Origin: Clostridiales bacterium
Lineage (GTDB): Bacteria > Bacillota > Clostridia > Lachnospirales > WQUN01
DNA length: 15,324 bases
Direction of reading: 5' to 3'
Assembly: GCA_031289625.1 (NCBI GenBank)
Contig: JAITPB010000052.1
Coordinates: forward strand, 1 to 15,324
Below, one piece after another: positions 6,233 through 12,095 of this stretch. The stretch's first letter is position 1; each line of letters begins with the position of its first letter. The notes below the pieces were generated by a model. It saw nothing but the letters and a program-made list of their open reading frames with translations. It was not told where the DNA came from and ran no database searches. The position numbers were made by a program, and so were the translations under genes.

Positions 6233-7499
6233 ATCTATTGACTTCAACCGCTTTATCCTTGATGAATCGCATCGCTTTTCGGATAAGCAGATTTTTTTTG
6301 AAATAATCCGGATCCAGCGTCACTGAACTATCGACTCGCAGCATGGCTTTCATCACGTTCATATCGGCTTCAATTTCTTCGGGGGTGATGGTGATATTTT
6401 CTTTTTTCGCCACCGCTTCCAGCGCCAGAGTTCCCTTTACTTGAAGATAAGCGTTGTTTCTGTACTCTTCCAACAATTCTTTTTGGGTTTTAGAGATGTA
6501 CTGGCAAAACTGATCCAAGTTCCATCCCTGCTCTTCGATACGCTGCTGTAGCGCGCGCAGATTTTCGTCCAGCTGTTCCTGTACGAGAATGGGCGGCGGG
6601 TTTGCGGTTGTTTTTTCAATCAATTGCGCTATGATCTGTTCTTCTTTTTTCTGCTCCGCTTCGCGCTGTTTGGCTTGACGGATTTTATCCGCGAGATCAT
6701 CCCGGTATTCCTGAAACGTCTCAAAATCAGAAATATCCTGCGCAAAATCATCATCCGCTTCGGGGAGTTCTTTTTCCCGGACTTCTTTGATGTCCACGTC
6801 AAACGCCGCCGGTTTGCCAGCGACGGCCTGCTCCATATAGTCTTCGGGGAAAGTGATGTATACTGTGAGATGATCGCCCGTCTTCGCCTCCAGCAACTGG
6901 TTCTCAAAGGCGCCGATGAATGTGTTTGAGCCGATGGTCAATTCATAATCTTTACCGCGGCCGCCTTCAAAAGGCCGTCCGTCCATCCGCCCGTCAAAAT
7001 CAATCAGGACAACGTCTCCGTTTTGAATCGGGCGGCTCACCGTGGTAACGCGGGCGTTTTTTTCCCGATCGCGGCTGATCAGCGCTTGCAGTTCTTCTTC
7101 GCTGGGCTCGGTGTCAATGCAGTCATAGGTAAGCGCGTAGTAACCGTCTACAGAAACTTCGCCGACCACATCACACGCGGCGGCAAAGACGACGCCGCTT
7201 TCTTTGGAGACGCTTTCGACGTTGATTTCGGGCTTCCCGATGACTTCCAGCTTGTTTTGCTCGATCGCTTCTTGATAGGCGGACTGCAAAACATCATCCA
7301 CCGCGTCAGAAAAGAAAAGATCGGATCCATATTCCATTTCCATCATTTTACGGGGCGCTTTGCCGGGACGAAAGCCTTGCACACGGATTTTATTTTTGTT
7401 TTTGCGATAAGAACGCTCCAAAGCCTTTTCAAAACGTTCCGGGCCTACTTCAAACATCAGTTTAACTCTATTCTCTTCTAACATTTCGACAGTGGCCAT
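6231..7499 (-). CDS. tig: Trigger factor, ribosome-associated chaperone
   Basis: Trigger factor docks near the ribosomal exit tunnel and assists folding of nascent chains. The 422-residue protein has the expected three parts. The N-terminal ribosome-binding domain carries the signature GFRPGKAPRKMMEM at 42-55. A central FKBP-like peptidyl-prolyl isomerase domain spans about 155-240 (VVLIDFDGRMDGRPFEGG and FPEDYMEQAVAGKPAAFDV). A C-terminal helical chaperone domain, rich in Glu, Gln and Lys, runs from about 245 to the end. ATG 7499 is preceded by GAAAGGTTGG and a promoter with a perfect TATAAT. It is the first gene of the operon with clpP and clpX, an arrangement that links nascent-chain folding to regulated proteolysis. 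The stop codon overlaps the clpP ribosome site. Nothing about the protein looks damaged. Confidence 0.97.
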   Translation of the reverse strand: MATVEMLEENRVKLMFEVGPERFEKALERSYRKNKNKIRVQGFRPGKAPRKMMEMEYGSDLFFSDAVDDVLQSAYQEAIEQNKLEVIGKPEINVESVSKESGVVFAAACDVVGEVSVDGYYALTYDCIDTEPSEEELQALISRDREKNARVTTVSRPIQNGDVVLIDFDGRMDGRPFEGGRGKDYELTIGSNTFIGAFENQLLEAKTGDHLTVYITFPEDYMEQAVAGKPAAFDVDIKEVREKELPEADDDFAQDISDFETFQEYRDDLADKIRQAKQREAEQKKEEQIIAQLIEKTTANPPPILVQEQLDENLRALQQRIEEQGWNLDQFCQYISKTQKELLEEYRNNAYLQVKGTLALEAVAKKENITITPEEIEADMNVMKAMLRVDSSVTLDPDYFKKNLLIRKAMRFIKDKAVEVNR

Positions 7500-7522
7500 G
7501 GTACCAACCTTTCACGGAAAAT

Positions 7523-7551
7523 ATTATAACATAGCGGAGAAATCGCTGCAA
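7523..7551 (-). promoter_or_regulatory. Sigma-A promoter of the tig-clpP-clpX operon
   Basis: On the minus strand, TTGCAG (7551-7546), a 17-bp spacer and a perfect TATAAT (7528-7523). The leader to the tig ATG at 7499 would be short, about 17 nt. No CIRCE-like inverted repeat or CtsR-type heptad repeat is evident around it, so heat-shock control by those regulators is not supported. Confidence 0.8.
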
Positions 7552-7555
7552 GCCG

Positions 7556-7837
7556 TCACAAAATCTCAATGACAACATCATTCACGCAAGCGTCGGTGTT
7601 GTTTTCCAAAAAAAACAGCACATTTTGGATAATGGCGTCCGCCAGCCTCGCGTCATTGGTCACACAAGCGAAACCGACAGCCAAATCTTTATGAGAATCC
7701 ATCCGCTCTATTTCAGCGATGGAAACATTAAATTTATTTTGGGTTTTTTCGATGAGGCTTTTCAGGACAGAACGCTTTTCTTTCAAACTTTTGACCCAAT
7801 CAGCCGTCAGATAGACCTTGCATGTTCCGATGATCAT
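7556..7837 (-). CDS. DUF503 family protein (YlxP-like)
   Basis: This is a 93-residue cytoplasmic protein of the DUF503 family, recognisable by its opening MIIGTCKVYLTADWVKSLKE, the following KRSVLKSLIEKTQNKFNVSI and the central IERMDSHKDLAVGFACVTND. The family has a ferredoxin-like alpha/beta fold with no assigned enzyme activity. In many Firmicutes it sits in the nusA-infB-rbfA region, which hints at a translation- or ribosome-related role (known context, not shown here). Here it stands instead just upstream of tig, with its stop codon 5 bp from the tig -35 box, and has a promoter of its own. ATG 7837 follows GTGAGG about 8 nt upstream. The length matches the family and no defect is visible. 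Confidence 0.9.
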   Translation of the reverse strand: MIIGTCKVYLTADWVKSLKEKRSVLKSLIEKTQNKFNVSIAEIERMDSHKDLAVGFACVTNDARLADAIIQNVLFFLENNTDACVNDVVIEIL

Positions 7838-7865
7838 GTCTACGCCTCACAAGCAAACTGACATG

Positions 7866-7894
7866 ATTATAACACAAGCGCGGTAAAGCCGCAA
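7866..7894 (-). promoter_or_regulatory. Promoter of the DUF503 gene
   Basis: On the minus strand, a perfect TATAAT (7871-7866) with TTGCGG (7894-7889) 17 bp upstream. Its -35 box is 29 bp from the -35 box of the divergent degV promoter, so the two promoters share one short control region. Confidence 0.65.
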
Positions 7895-7923
7895 GCCGTT
7901 GGTAAATATTTGTGCCTTGATTA

Positions 7924-7952
7924 TTGACACTTTTTCGCGAAAATATTATACT
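7924..7952 (+). promoter_or_regulatory. Consensus sigma-A promoter of the degV operon
   Basis: A perfect -35 TTGACA (7924-7929), a 17-bp spacer and TATACT (7947-7952), one mismatch from consensus. Transcription should begin near 7959, giving a leader of about 34 nt. It is one of the strongest promoter matches in the window. Confidence 0.85.
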
Positions 7953-7992
7953 TTAACCAGCAAGAACGCAAAGTATGAAAGGTTGGAGAGAC

Positions 7993-8868
7993 ATGGCGGA
8001 AGTACAATTGATTACCGACAGCGCGAGCGACCTGTCCGATGAACTGTATCAGGCGCATCATGTAGCCGTGACGCCTTTTTATGTAACTTTTGACAAACAA
8101 GTGTACTATAAGGAACGAATTGACATATCCATTTCTGAATTCTTTAAACGCCTGCGGACAGAAAACGTTTTCCCATCCACCTCTTTGCCAACCGCCATGG
8201 ATTACGAAGAAATATTTCGCTCTTATCTCCAGCAGGAACGGGACATAGTTTGCCTGTGCATCACCGCGAAGTTCAGCGGCTCTTATCAGAACGCCGTTGC
8301 CGCGGCGAACCAGCTTAGGCTGGAATATCCAGGCCGGGACATTTATGTGATCGATTCTCTCCAGGCTTCCGGCGGCCAGGGCGTGACTTTGCTTCAAATG
8401 ATCAAAATGAAACAGGCGGGGTACAGCGCTGCTCAAATCACACAGCGCGTTGAAGAGCTCAAGCCCACCTCCAGGGTTTTTTTGACGGTAGATTCCCTGA
8501 AATACCTGCAAAAAGGCGGCCGCATCGGTAAGGTAAGCGCTTTGGCGGGGACTCTGCTGCAAATTAAACCCATCATTGTGCAAAAGGACGGCGAACTGAA
8601 CCCTGTGGCCAAAGTGCGCGGCCGGCAGAAGGCGCTGGACAGGATCGTGGAGATGGCGCGGGCGTATGTGGGCGATCGCGCCGATGCGTTTGCATATATT
8701 CTGCTGCACGCGGACTGCCGCGAAGAAGCGCTGCCCGTCGGGGCAAAGATGAAATCAATGGGGATTAACCTGGAATTACCGATTCAGGATCTCGGCGTTA
8801 CCGTTGGCAGTCATACCGGGCCGACACTGATCGGCATTGCGCTGATTCAGAAATACGATGCACTATGA
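7993..8868 (+). CDS. DegV family protein (FakB-like fatty-acid binder)
   Basis: DegV proteins bind a fatty acid in a deep pocket. Characterised members (FakB) present it to the kinase FakA, which makes acyl-phosphate for phospholipid synthesis. The 291-residue protein has a normal two-domain layout: VQLITDSASDLSDE at the N-terminus; STSLPTA near 62-68 and SGSYQNA near 95-101, which in the family line the carboxylate site; DSLQASGGQG at 121-130; LKYLQKGGRIGK at 169-180; and GSHTGPTLIGI near 272-282. I start at ATG 7993 because GGAGAG ends about 2 nt upstream within GGTTGGAGAG, and the family N-terminus begins there. An ATG at 7975 lacks a ribosome site. No fakA (DAK-domain) gene is in the window, so involvement in fatty-acid phosphorylation is inferred from family only. 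Its stop overlaps the start of the next gene by 11 bp. Confidence 0.93.
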   Translation: MAEVQLITDSASDLSDELYQAHHVAVTPFYVTFDKQVYYKERIDISISEFFKRLRTENVFPSTSLPTAMDYEEIFRSYLQQERDIVCLCITAKFSGSYQNAVAAANQLRLEYPGRDIYVIDSLQASGGQGVTLLQMIKMKQAGYSAAQITQRVEELKPTSRVFLTVDSLKYLQKGGRIGKVSALAGTLLQIKPIIVQKDGELNPVAKVRGRQKALDRIVEMARAYVGDRADAFAYILLHADCREEALPVGAKMKSMGINLELPIQDLGVTVGSHTGPTLIGIALIQKYDAL

Positions 8869-10897
8869 CGGCAAAACAAAACCGAGGGCGCCGCGCAAGA
8901 AATTACGCATCGCGATCATGGCGCTGGCTTTTGTGATCTTGGCCGCGCCGCTGGTGTGGAATGCGCTTATGCCGCGATACCTGACCCTGTCCGGGTTTAA
9001 AGGATTTGATAACGCGAACGCGATATGGAGCGCCGAAGAGTTCGGCATGAACACATCTTTATTTGAACCAGATAAGATAACATACGATACGGATTCTTTC
9101 GCGGCGCGCGTGAAAGGGCGCCGTGATTATGCGCTGCAGGCGACGCTGCGGGCGCTGGCGTACAATCCTTACGCATGGGAGAGCACGAAACCCTATTATC
9201 AAAATGGCGCGGCGATTGACACAGACGCGATTGACGATTATGCCGCGGAGCAGCGGGACTGGATTCTGTTTCTGTCCGCCGATCCAGATTTTTCAGCGGA
9301 AACGCGCAAGATCCTCCTGTTTGGCCTGGCGAAATTTAACGTGGATTATCTGAGCGATCCCATGCGCTTTCCAAGCTCCGACCATCCCAAATTGGACGAG
9401 GGCGTTTCTCTCAAAGTGGGCGTTGAAGAGATTGACCGGCTGACGGCTTCCGTCGTTTCCGGCCAATCTGGCTTGAGCGGCGAGGCTGATCCGCAGCGAG
9501 ATTATGCGCTGCTGACGATTTTGCGGCAGTCTGATTTGCTGGAGTATGTTCCCATCGTCAATCTATACGGCGCGATGAAAGATAATTTGCAAGCGTACGC
9601 CCGGGACGACAGCTGGATGGATATGCTGAAACGATTTGCGGATTACTGCTATGAACAGAATCAGCTCGGCGAGGATTTGTCCGCCGCGATTGTATACGCG
9701 CATTTCAGCGGGACGCTGCCCAGCCTGAACGCGATGAAACATCCGCTGCATATGGAAATGAGCGCTTCGACCGCCGCGCTGCTGCGCAACTATTATGATC
9801 TGGAAAAGCTTCCGAATGCTTACCGTATTTCGGAGGATGAGTACATATACAGCGCGCTGGCGGCTGGACAAAACTTACGCGCGGTTTTAAACCGCCCAGA
9901 GGACGCGAACCTTGCGGAACGTTTTGCCGCGTATTGCTTTGCCCAGGATAAGGTAGGCGCGGAATTGTCCAGAGGCTTACAGTCCGTTTATTACTTGAAC
10001 AGATTCCCCAGCTTGAAAACTTTTTCAACGGCGAAGCTTACGGACATCTGCGATGAGGCGCTGACCGCGCTGACGCCCTATGATGATTTATCCAAACTGC
10101 CGCAGGCGTATCTCATTTCCGAGGATGCGTACATGAACGCCGTTTTGTCTGAAAATGTGGCGCAGGCCCTGCCATATCCCGAATTGACCGCGCAGATCGA
10201 TCGATACGCCGCCGCCGCTTTTGCGGAAGGAACCGCGGGCGGCGCGCTGACCGCCGCCGTATGGGCGTCGCGTTATTTGGGCTTTCCCGCCCTGGCGCGC
10301 GCGCATCTTTCCGACGGGCAATTCCGGCTGGACGACGGTACCGCGCTCTGCCCAGAAACACGGGAAGCTTTGGCCAAATATTGGAATCTTTTGCCGCCGG
10401 ATTTTGAGCAAACGGATCTTTTTCATTACGGCGGCTTTTCCGCGGAAGATCTCAAAGAGACGCTGGCGTATGCGGATTTTTTTGCCAGCACGCGCCCAAA
10501 ATCTATTTTTATGCTGGTATCGCCGTCCCATCCGTCCAACATAGACGGATATGCCGTCAATACAGACGCCTTTGCCATTTCTTTGCAAAACCAAAACGCG
10601 GGCTTGGTGAGAAACACGGATTTACGGACGAGTGATTATTGCGTGCTGGCCGCGCTGCGTTACGACGAGGACGGACAATATCAATATGAGGGTTATGACA
10701 AATACACCACGGGCTATTCCATCACCGTGGAGATTGAAATCTATCCTGTTTTGACAGGAGAAGTTCAGCGCTACGCAAAGACGATACATCCGGAGCCAAA
10801 TGTGCGTGTGGATCCGGGCGACATTCCAGCGGTGCACGTCATGCCGCCGGACTACAGCGAGATAGCGGCGTTCTTTGCTGCCATCGGGCTGGGGTAG
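8858..10897 (+). CDS. Unrecognised membrane-anchored repeat protein
   Basis: I do not recognise this 679-residue protein. A basic N-terminus (KTKPRAPRKKLR) precedes one hydrophobic segment at about 17-37, so it is probably anchored in the membrane, or exported, with the bulk outside the cell. Residues about 214-484 hold three related units of roughly 95 residues. The best-conserved parts are YDLEKLPNAYRISEDEY (unit 2) versus YDDLSKLPQAYLISEDAY (unit 3), and RFADYCYEQNQLGEDLS, RFAAYCFAQDKVGAELS and RYAAAAFAEGTAGGALT (units 1-3), ending near FPSL or FPAL. Partial copies may flank them at about 125-180 and 498-545. The repeats look helical. The C-terminal part (about 550-665) contains alternating hydrophobic stretches consistent with a beta domain, including YSITVEIEIYPVLTGEVQRY. 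No catalytic motif, zinc site or sorting signal is evident. ATG 8858 overlaps the end of degV by 11 bp, suggesting coupling. A weak alternative start is the ATG near residue 21, but that would cut the hydrophobic segment. Confidence 0.85.
   Translation: MHYDGKTKPRAPRKKLRIAIMALAFVILAAPLVWNALMPRYLTLSGFKGFDNANAIWSAEEFGMNTSLFEPDKITYDTDSFAARVKGRRDYALQATLRALAYNPYAWESTKPYYQNGAAIDTDAIDDYAAEQRDWILFLSADPDFSAETRKILLFGLAKFNVDYLSDPMRFPSSDHPKLDEGVSLKVGVEEIDRLTASVVSGQSGLSGEADPQRDYALLTILRQSDLLEYVPIVNLYGAMKDNLQAYARDDSWMDMLKRFADYCYEQNQLGEDLSAAIVYAHFSGTLPSLNAMKHPLHMEMSASTAALLRNYYDLEKLPNAYRISEDEYIYSALAAGQNLRAVLNRPEDANLAERFAAYCFAQDKVGAELSRGLQSVYYLNRFPSLKTFSTAKLTDICDEALTALTPYDDLSKLPQAYLISEDAYMNAVLSENVAQALPYPELTAQIDRYAAAAFAEGTAGGALTAAVWASRYLGFPALARAHLSDGQFRLDDGTALCPETREALAKYWNLLPPDFEQTDLFHYGGFSAEDLKETLAYADFFASTRPKSIFMLVSPSHPSNIDGYAVNTDAFAISLQNQNAGLVRNTDLRTSDYCVLAALRYDEDGQYQYEGYDKYTTGYSITVEIEIYPVLTGEVQRYAKTIHPEPNVRVDPGDIPAVHVMPPDYSEIAAFFAAIGLG
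9497..10309 (+). repeat. Three ~95-residue protein repeats inside the 679-aa protein
   Basis: Unit 1 is about 9497-9754 (residues 214-299), unit 2 about 9764-10039 (303-394) and unit 3 about 10046-10309 (397-484). They align on a shared R[FY]A-A-x-x-F core at residues 259, 355 and 449, giving periods of 96 and 94 residues. Units 2 and 3 share KLPxAYxISEDxY. The repeats are diverged at the DNA level, so the duplications are old. Confidence 0.75.
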
Positions 10898-10919
10898 GGG
10901 CGGTCTTTGCGTTCGCGCG

Positions 10920-10960
10920 TATCATAAAAAAGAATCATAAAAAAAGAATCATAAAAAAAG
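10920..10960. repeat. Three tandem copies of a ~14-bp A-rich unit
   Basis: AATCATAAAAAAAG occurs exactly at 10933-10946 and 10947-10960. A slightly shorter copy (TATCATAAAAAAG) lies at 10920-10932. The third copy supplies the A-tract that forms the outer arm of the adjacent terminator hairpin. It is non-coding and lies after the stop of the 679-residue gene. Confidence 0.85.
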
Positions 10961-10993
10961 AATGAATTCAATGCGAATTCATTCTTTTTTTTT
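10953..10993. terminator. Bidirectional intrinsic terminator between the repeat-protein gene and spoVT
   Basis: Perfect 17-nt arms at 10953-10969 and 10975-10991 (core GAATGAATTC / GAATTCATTC) enclose a 5-nt loop. A T-run follows on the plus strand (10985-10993) and an A-tract provides the same on the minus strand. It can therefore end both convergent transcripts. The spoVT stop codon (10992-10994) lies at its edge. Confidence 0.88.
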
Positions 10994-11537
10994 ACTGCTC
11001 CATTTGTTTGCCTAGAAAACCAGCCGCTGTCTGCGCGAGCTTGCCTTCTACCTCTCCCATTTTTTTATCCGCCGATAAAAACACGATAGCGCCGAGTACG
11101 TCTCCTTCAGCTATGATAGGTGTTATCAATTCGTTATTATAAGTACTTGGATCATCTTCATCCAAAATCGGTACAAAATTGGCTTCACTGCGGCTGCTGC
11201 TAAGCGTGTTTCTCTGATTGATGGCTTTTTCAAGCGCGCTGGAAATATGCTTTTCTAGGAATTCTTTTTTAGCGCCGCCAGATACGGCGATGATCTGATC
11301 TTTATCCACAATACATGTAATATGCCCGGCGGACTGCGCCAAGCTTTCCGCGTATTCTTTCGCAAAAGCGCCCAATTCTCCAATCGGAGAATATTTTTTT
11401 AAAATAATTTCGCCTTCTCTATCTGTAAATATCTCTAAGGGATCTCCTTCACGAATACGGAGGGTCCTCCTGATTTCTTTGGGAATAACCACACGCCCCA
11501 AGTCGTCGATTCTTCTGACAATCCCAGTTGCTTTCAA
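10992..11537 (-). CDS. spoVT: Stage V sporulation regulator SpoVT
   Basis: SpoVT is a DNA-binding regulator that modulates late forespore gene expression in endospore formers. The 181 residues match the family length. Residues 1-50 form an AbrB-type swapped-hairpin DNA-binding domain (MKATGIVRRIDDLGRVVIPK, then EIRRTLRIREGDPLEIF). Residues about 55-180 form a GAF-like domain (AGHITCIVDKDQIIAVSGGA and ITPIIAEGDVLGAIVFLS). The full-length GAF domain separates it from AbrB and Abh, which lack it. The start is a TTG at 11537, set by GGAGG (11547-11551) 9 nt upstream. No ATG gives the conserved N-terminus. Its 3' end overlaps the shared terminator. The gene is the strongest evidence that the host makes endospores. 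In Bacillus subtilis the gene is under sigma-G; here a sigma-A-like promoter is visible upstream and the sigma-G match is only weak. Confidence 0.95.
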   Translation of the reverse strand: MKATGIVRRIDDLGRVVIPKEIRRTLRIREGDPLEIFTDREGEIILKKYSPIGELGAFAKEYAESLAQSAGHITCIVDKDQIIAVSGGAKKEFLEKHISSALEKAINQRNTLSSSRSEANFVPILDEDDPSTYNNELITPIIAEGDVLGAIVFLSADKKMGEVEGKLAQTAAGFLGKQMEQ

Positions 11538-11729
11538 AAAAAAATTCCTCCTTCTTTTACCCTATCTATATTTTTCTCTAATTTCTTAATATTATTCCTT
11601 CTCTCCTCTCTCTCAGAAATAGTATCTGTTGTAAAGATAAAATTATGTAAATCGAACGTAAGTTTAATTCCAGCGGGATTGGCACAGCCGCGATAAAAAT
11701 AGTCAGCCGCAAATCCGCAGCGGGGTTCT
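11538..11729 (-). other. Long untranslated leader of spoVT
   Basis: About 185 nt lie between the predicted start of transcription (near 11723) and the TTG of spoVT. The part next to the gene is purine-rich on the minus strand. The far part contains two copies of GCGGCTG but no strong hairpin, T-box or riboswitch that I recognise. Open frames here have no ribosome site and look spurious. Confidence 0.45.
11620..11648 (-). promoter_or_regulatory. Weak sigma-G-like promoter candidate for spoVT
   Basis: On the minus strand, ACATA (11648-11644) is followed after 17 bp by GATACTA (11626-11620). Each box differs by one base from the sigma-G patterns GHATR and CATNNTA. This fits known forespore control of spoVT, but such short, degenerate matches are common in AT-rich DNA. 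Confidence 0.25.
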
Positions 11730-11758
11730 ATTATAGCAAAATTTGAACTTGTTGGCAA
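11730..11758 (-). promoter_or_regulatory. Sigma-A-type promoter upstream of spoVT
   Basis: On the minus strand, TTGCCA (11758-11753), exactly 17 bp, then a perfect TATAAT (11735-11730). It points toward spoVT, with transcription beginning near 11723. No other minus-strand gene lies between it and spoVT. Confidence 0.65.
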
Positions 11759-11824
11759 TTATGTCTATCTGGCCTCGACTCCGTATATATATAAACAAAG
11801 GAAACGACGAGGAGGGGACTGGCC

Positions 11825-12034
11825 TTGAGAGAGTTTATGACATTGATTGGACAAATATTTTTCATTTCACTTGTACAAACCATCGTCGAAGTTTTTTTGG
11901 ACACGGAAAAACGCTCCCAGCAAATTAGGATTATCAATATCGCGTGCATCATGGGCAGCATTTACCTGCTGCTGCAATTTGTTTTTGGATATATTCTGCA
12001 AGAAATAACGTCTATTGTGACAATGCCGTTTTAA
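11825..12034 (+). CDS. Small two-helix membrane protein, function unknown
   Basis: This is a 69-residue protein I cannot assign. It has two hydrophobic segments, residues about 5-25 (TLIGQIFFISLVQTIVEVFL) and about 36-58 (IINIACIMGSIYLLLQFVFG), joined by a charged, net-basic loop (DTEKRSQQIR), so a helical hairpin in the membrane is likely. The proposed start is TTG 11825, because the strong ribosome site GAGGAGGGG lies about 7 nt upstream. An in-frame ATG at 11837 would be about 20 nt from it. The gene is divergent from spoVT and precedes the lipid kinase gene, which has its own promoter. Upstream is a TATATATATAAA stretch (11784-11795), but I find no matching -35 box, so its promoter is uncertain. 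The strong ribosome site and clean two-helix pattern argue that it is real. Confidence 0.7.
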   Translation: MREFMTLIGQIFFISLVQTIVEVFLDTEKRSQQIRIINIACIMGSIYLLLQFVFGYILQEITSIVTMPF

Positions 12035-12039
12035 GAGCC

Positions 12040-12069
12040 TTGCAAAACCCTATTAGACGATGGTATGAT
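12040..12069 (+). promoter_or_regulatory. Promoter of the lipid kinase-argS operon
   Basis: TTGCAA (12040-12045), an 18-bp spacer and TATGAT (12064-12069). Transcription would start near 12076, leaving about 20 nt before the lipid kinase ATG. It begins 6 bp after the stop of the small membrane gene. Confidence 0.6.
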
Positions 12070-12095
12070 AGAGAAGAGCATGGGAGATGATTCTG

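Noticed and set aside
7546..7556. GCAAGCCGT occurring in three non-coding spots (4302-4310, 7548-7556, 7891-7899)
   Set aside because: Two copies overlap -35 boxes of minus-strand promoters and one lies after clpX, but a 9-mer shared by three sites is weak evidence and no common function is apparent.
7500..7560. Heat-shock operator (CIRCE or CtsR box) before tig
   Set aside because: I looked for the long inverted repeat and the heptad direct repeat and found neither.
7921..8709. 262-residue minus-strand frame opposite degV
   Set aside because: Antisense to degV and running through the degV promoter; no ribosome site or family signature.
11534..11758. 74-residue minus-strand frame in the spoVT leader
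   Set aside because: It starts at a TTG inside the promoter -35 box, has no ribosome site, and overlaps the spoVT start.
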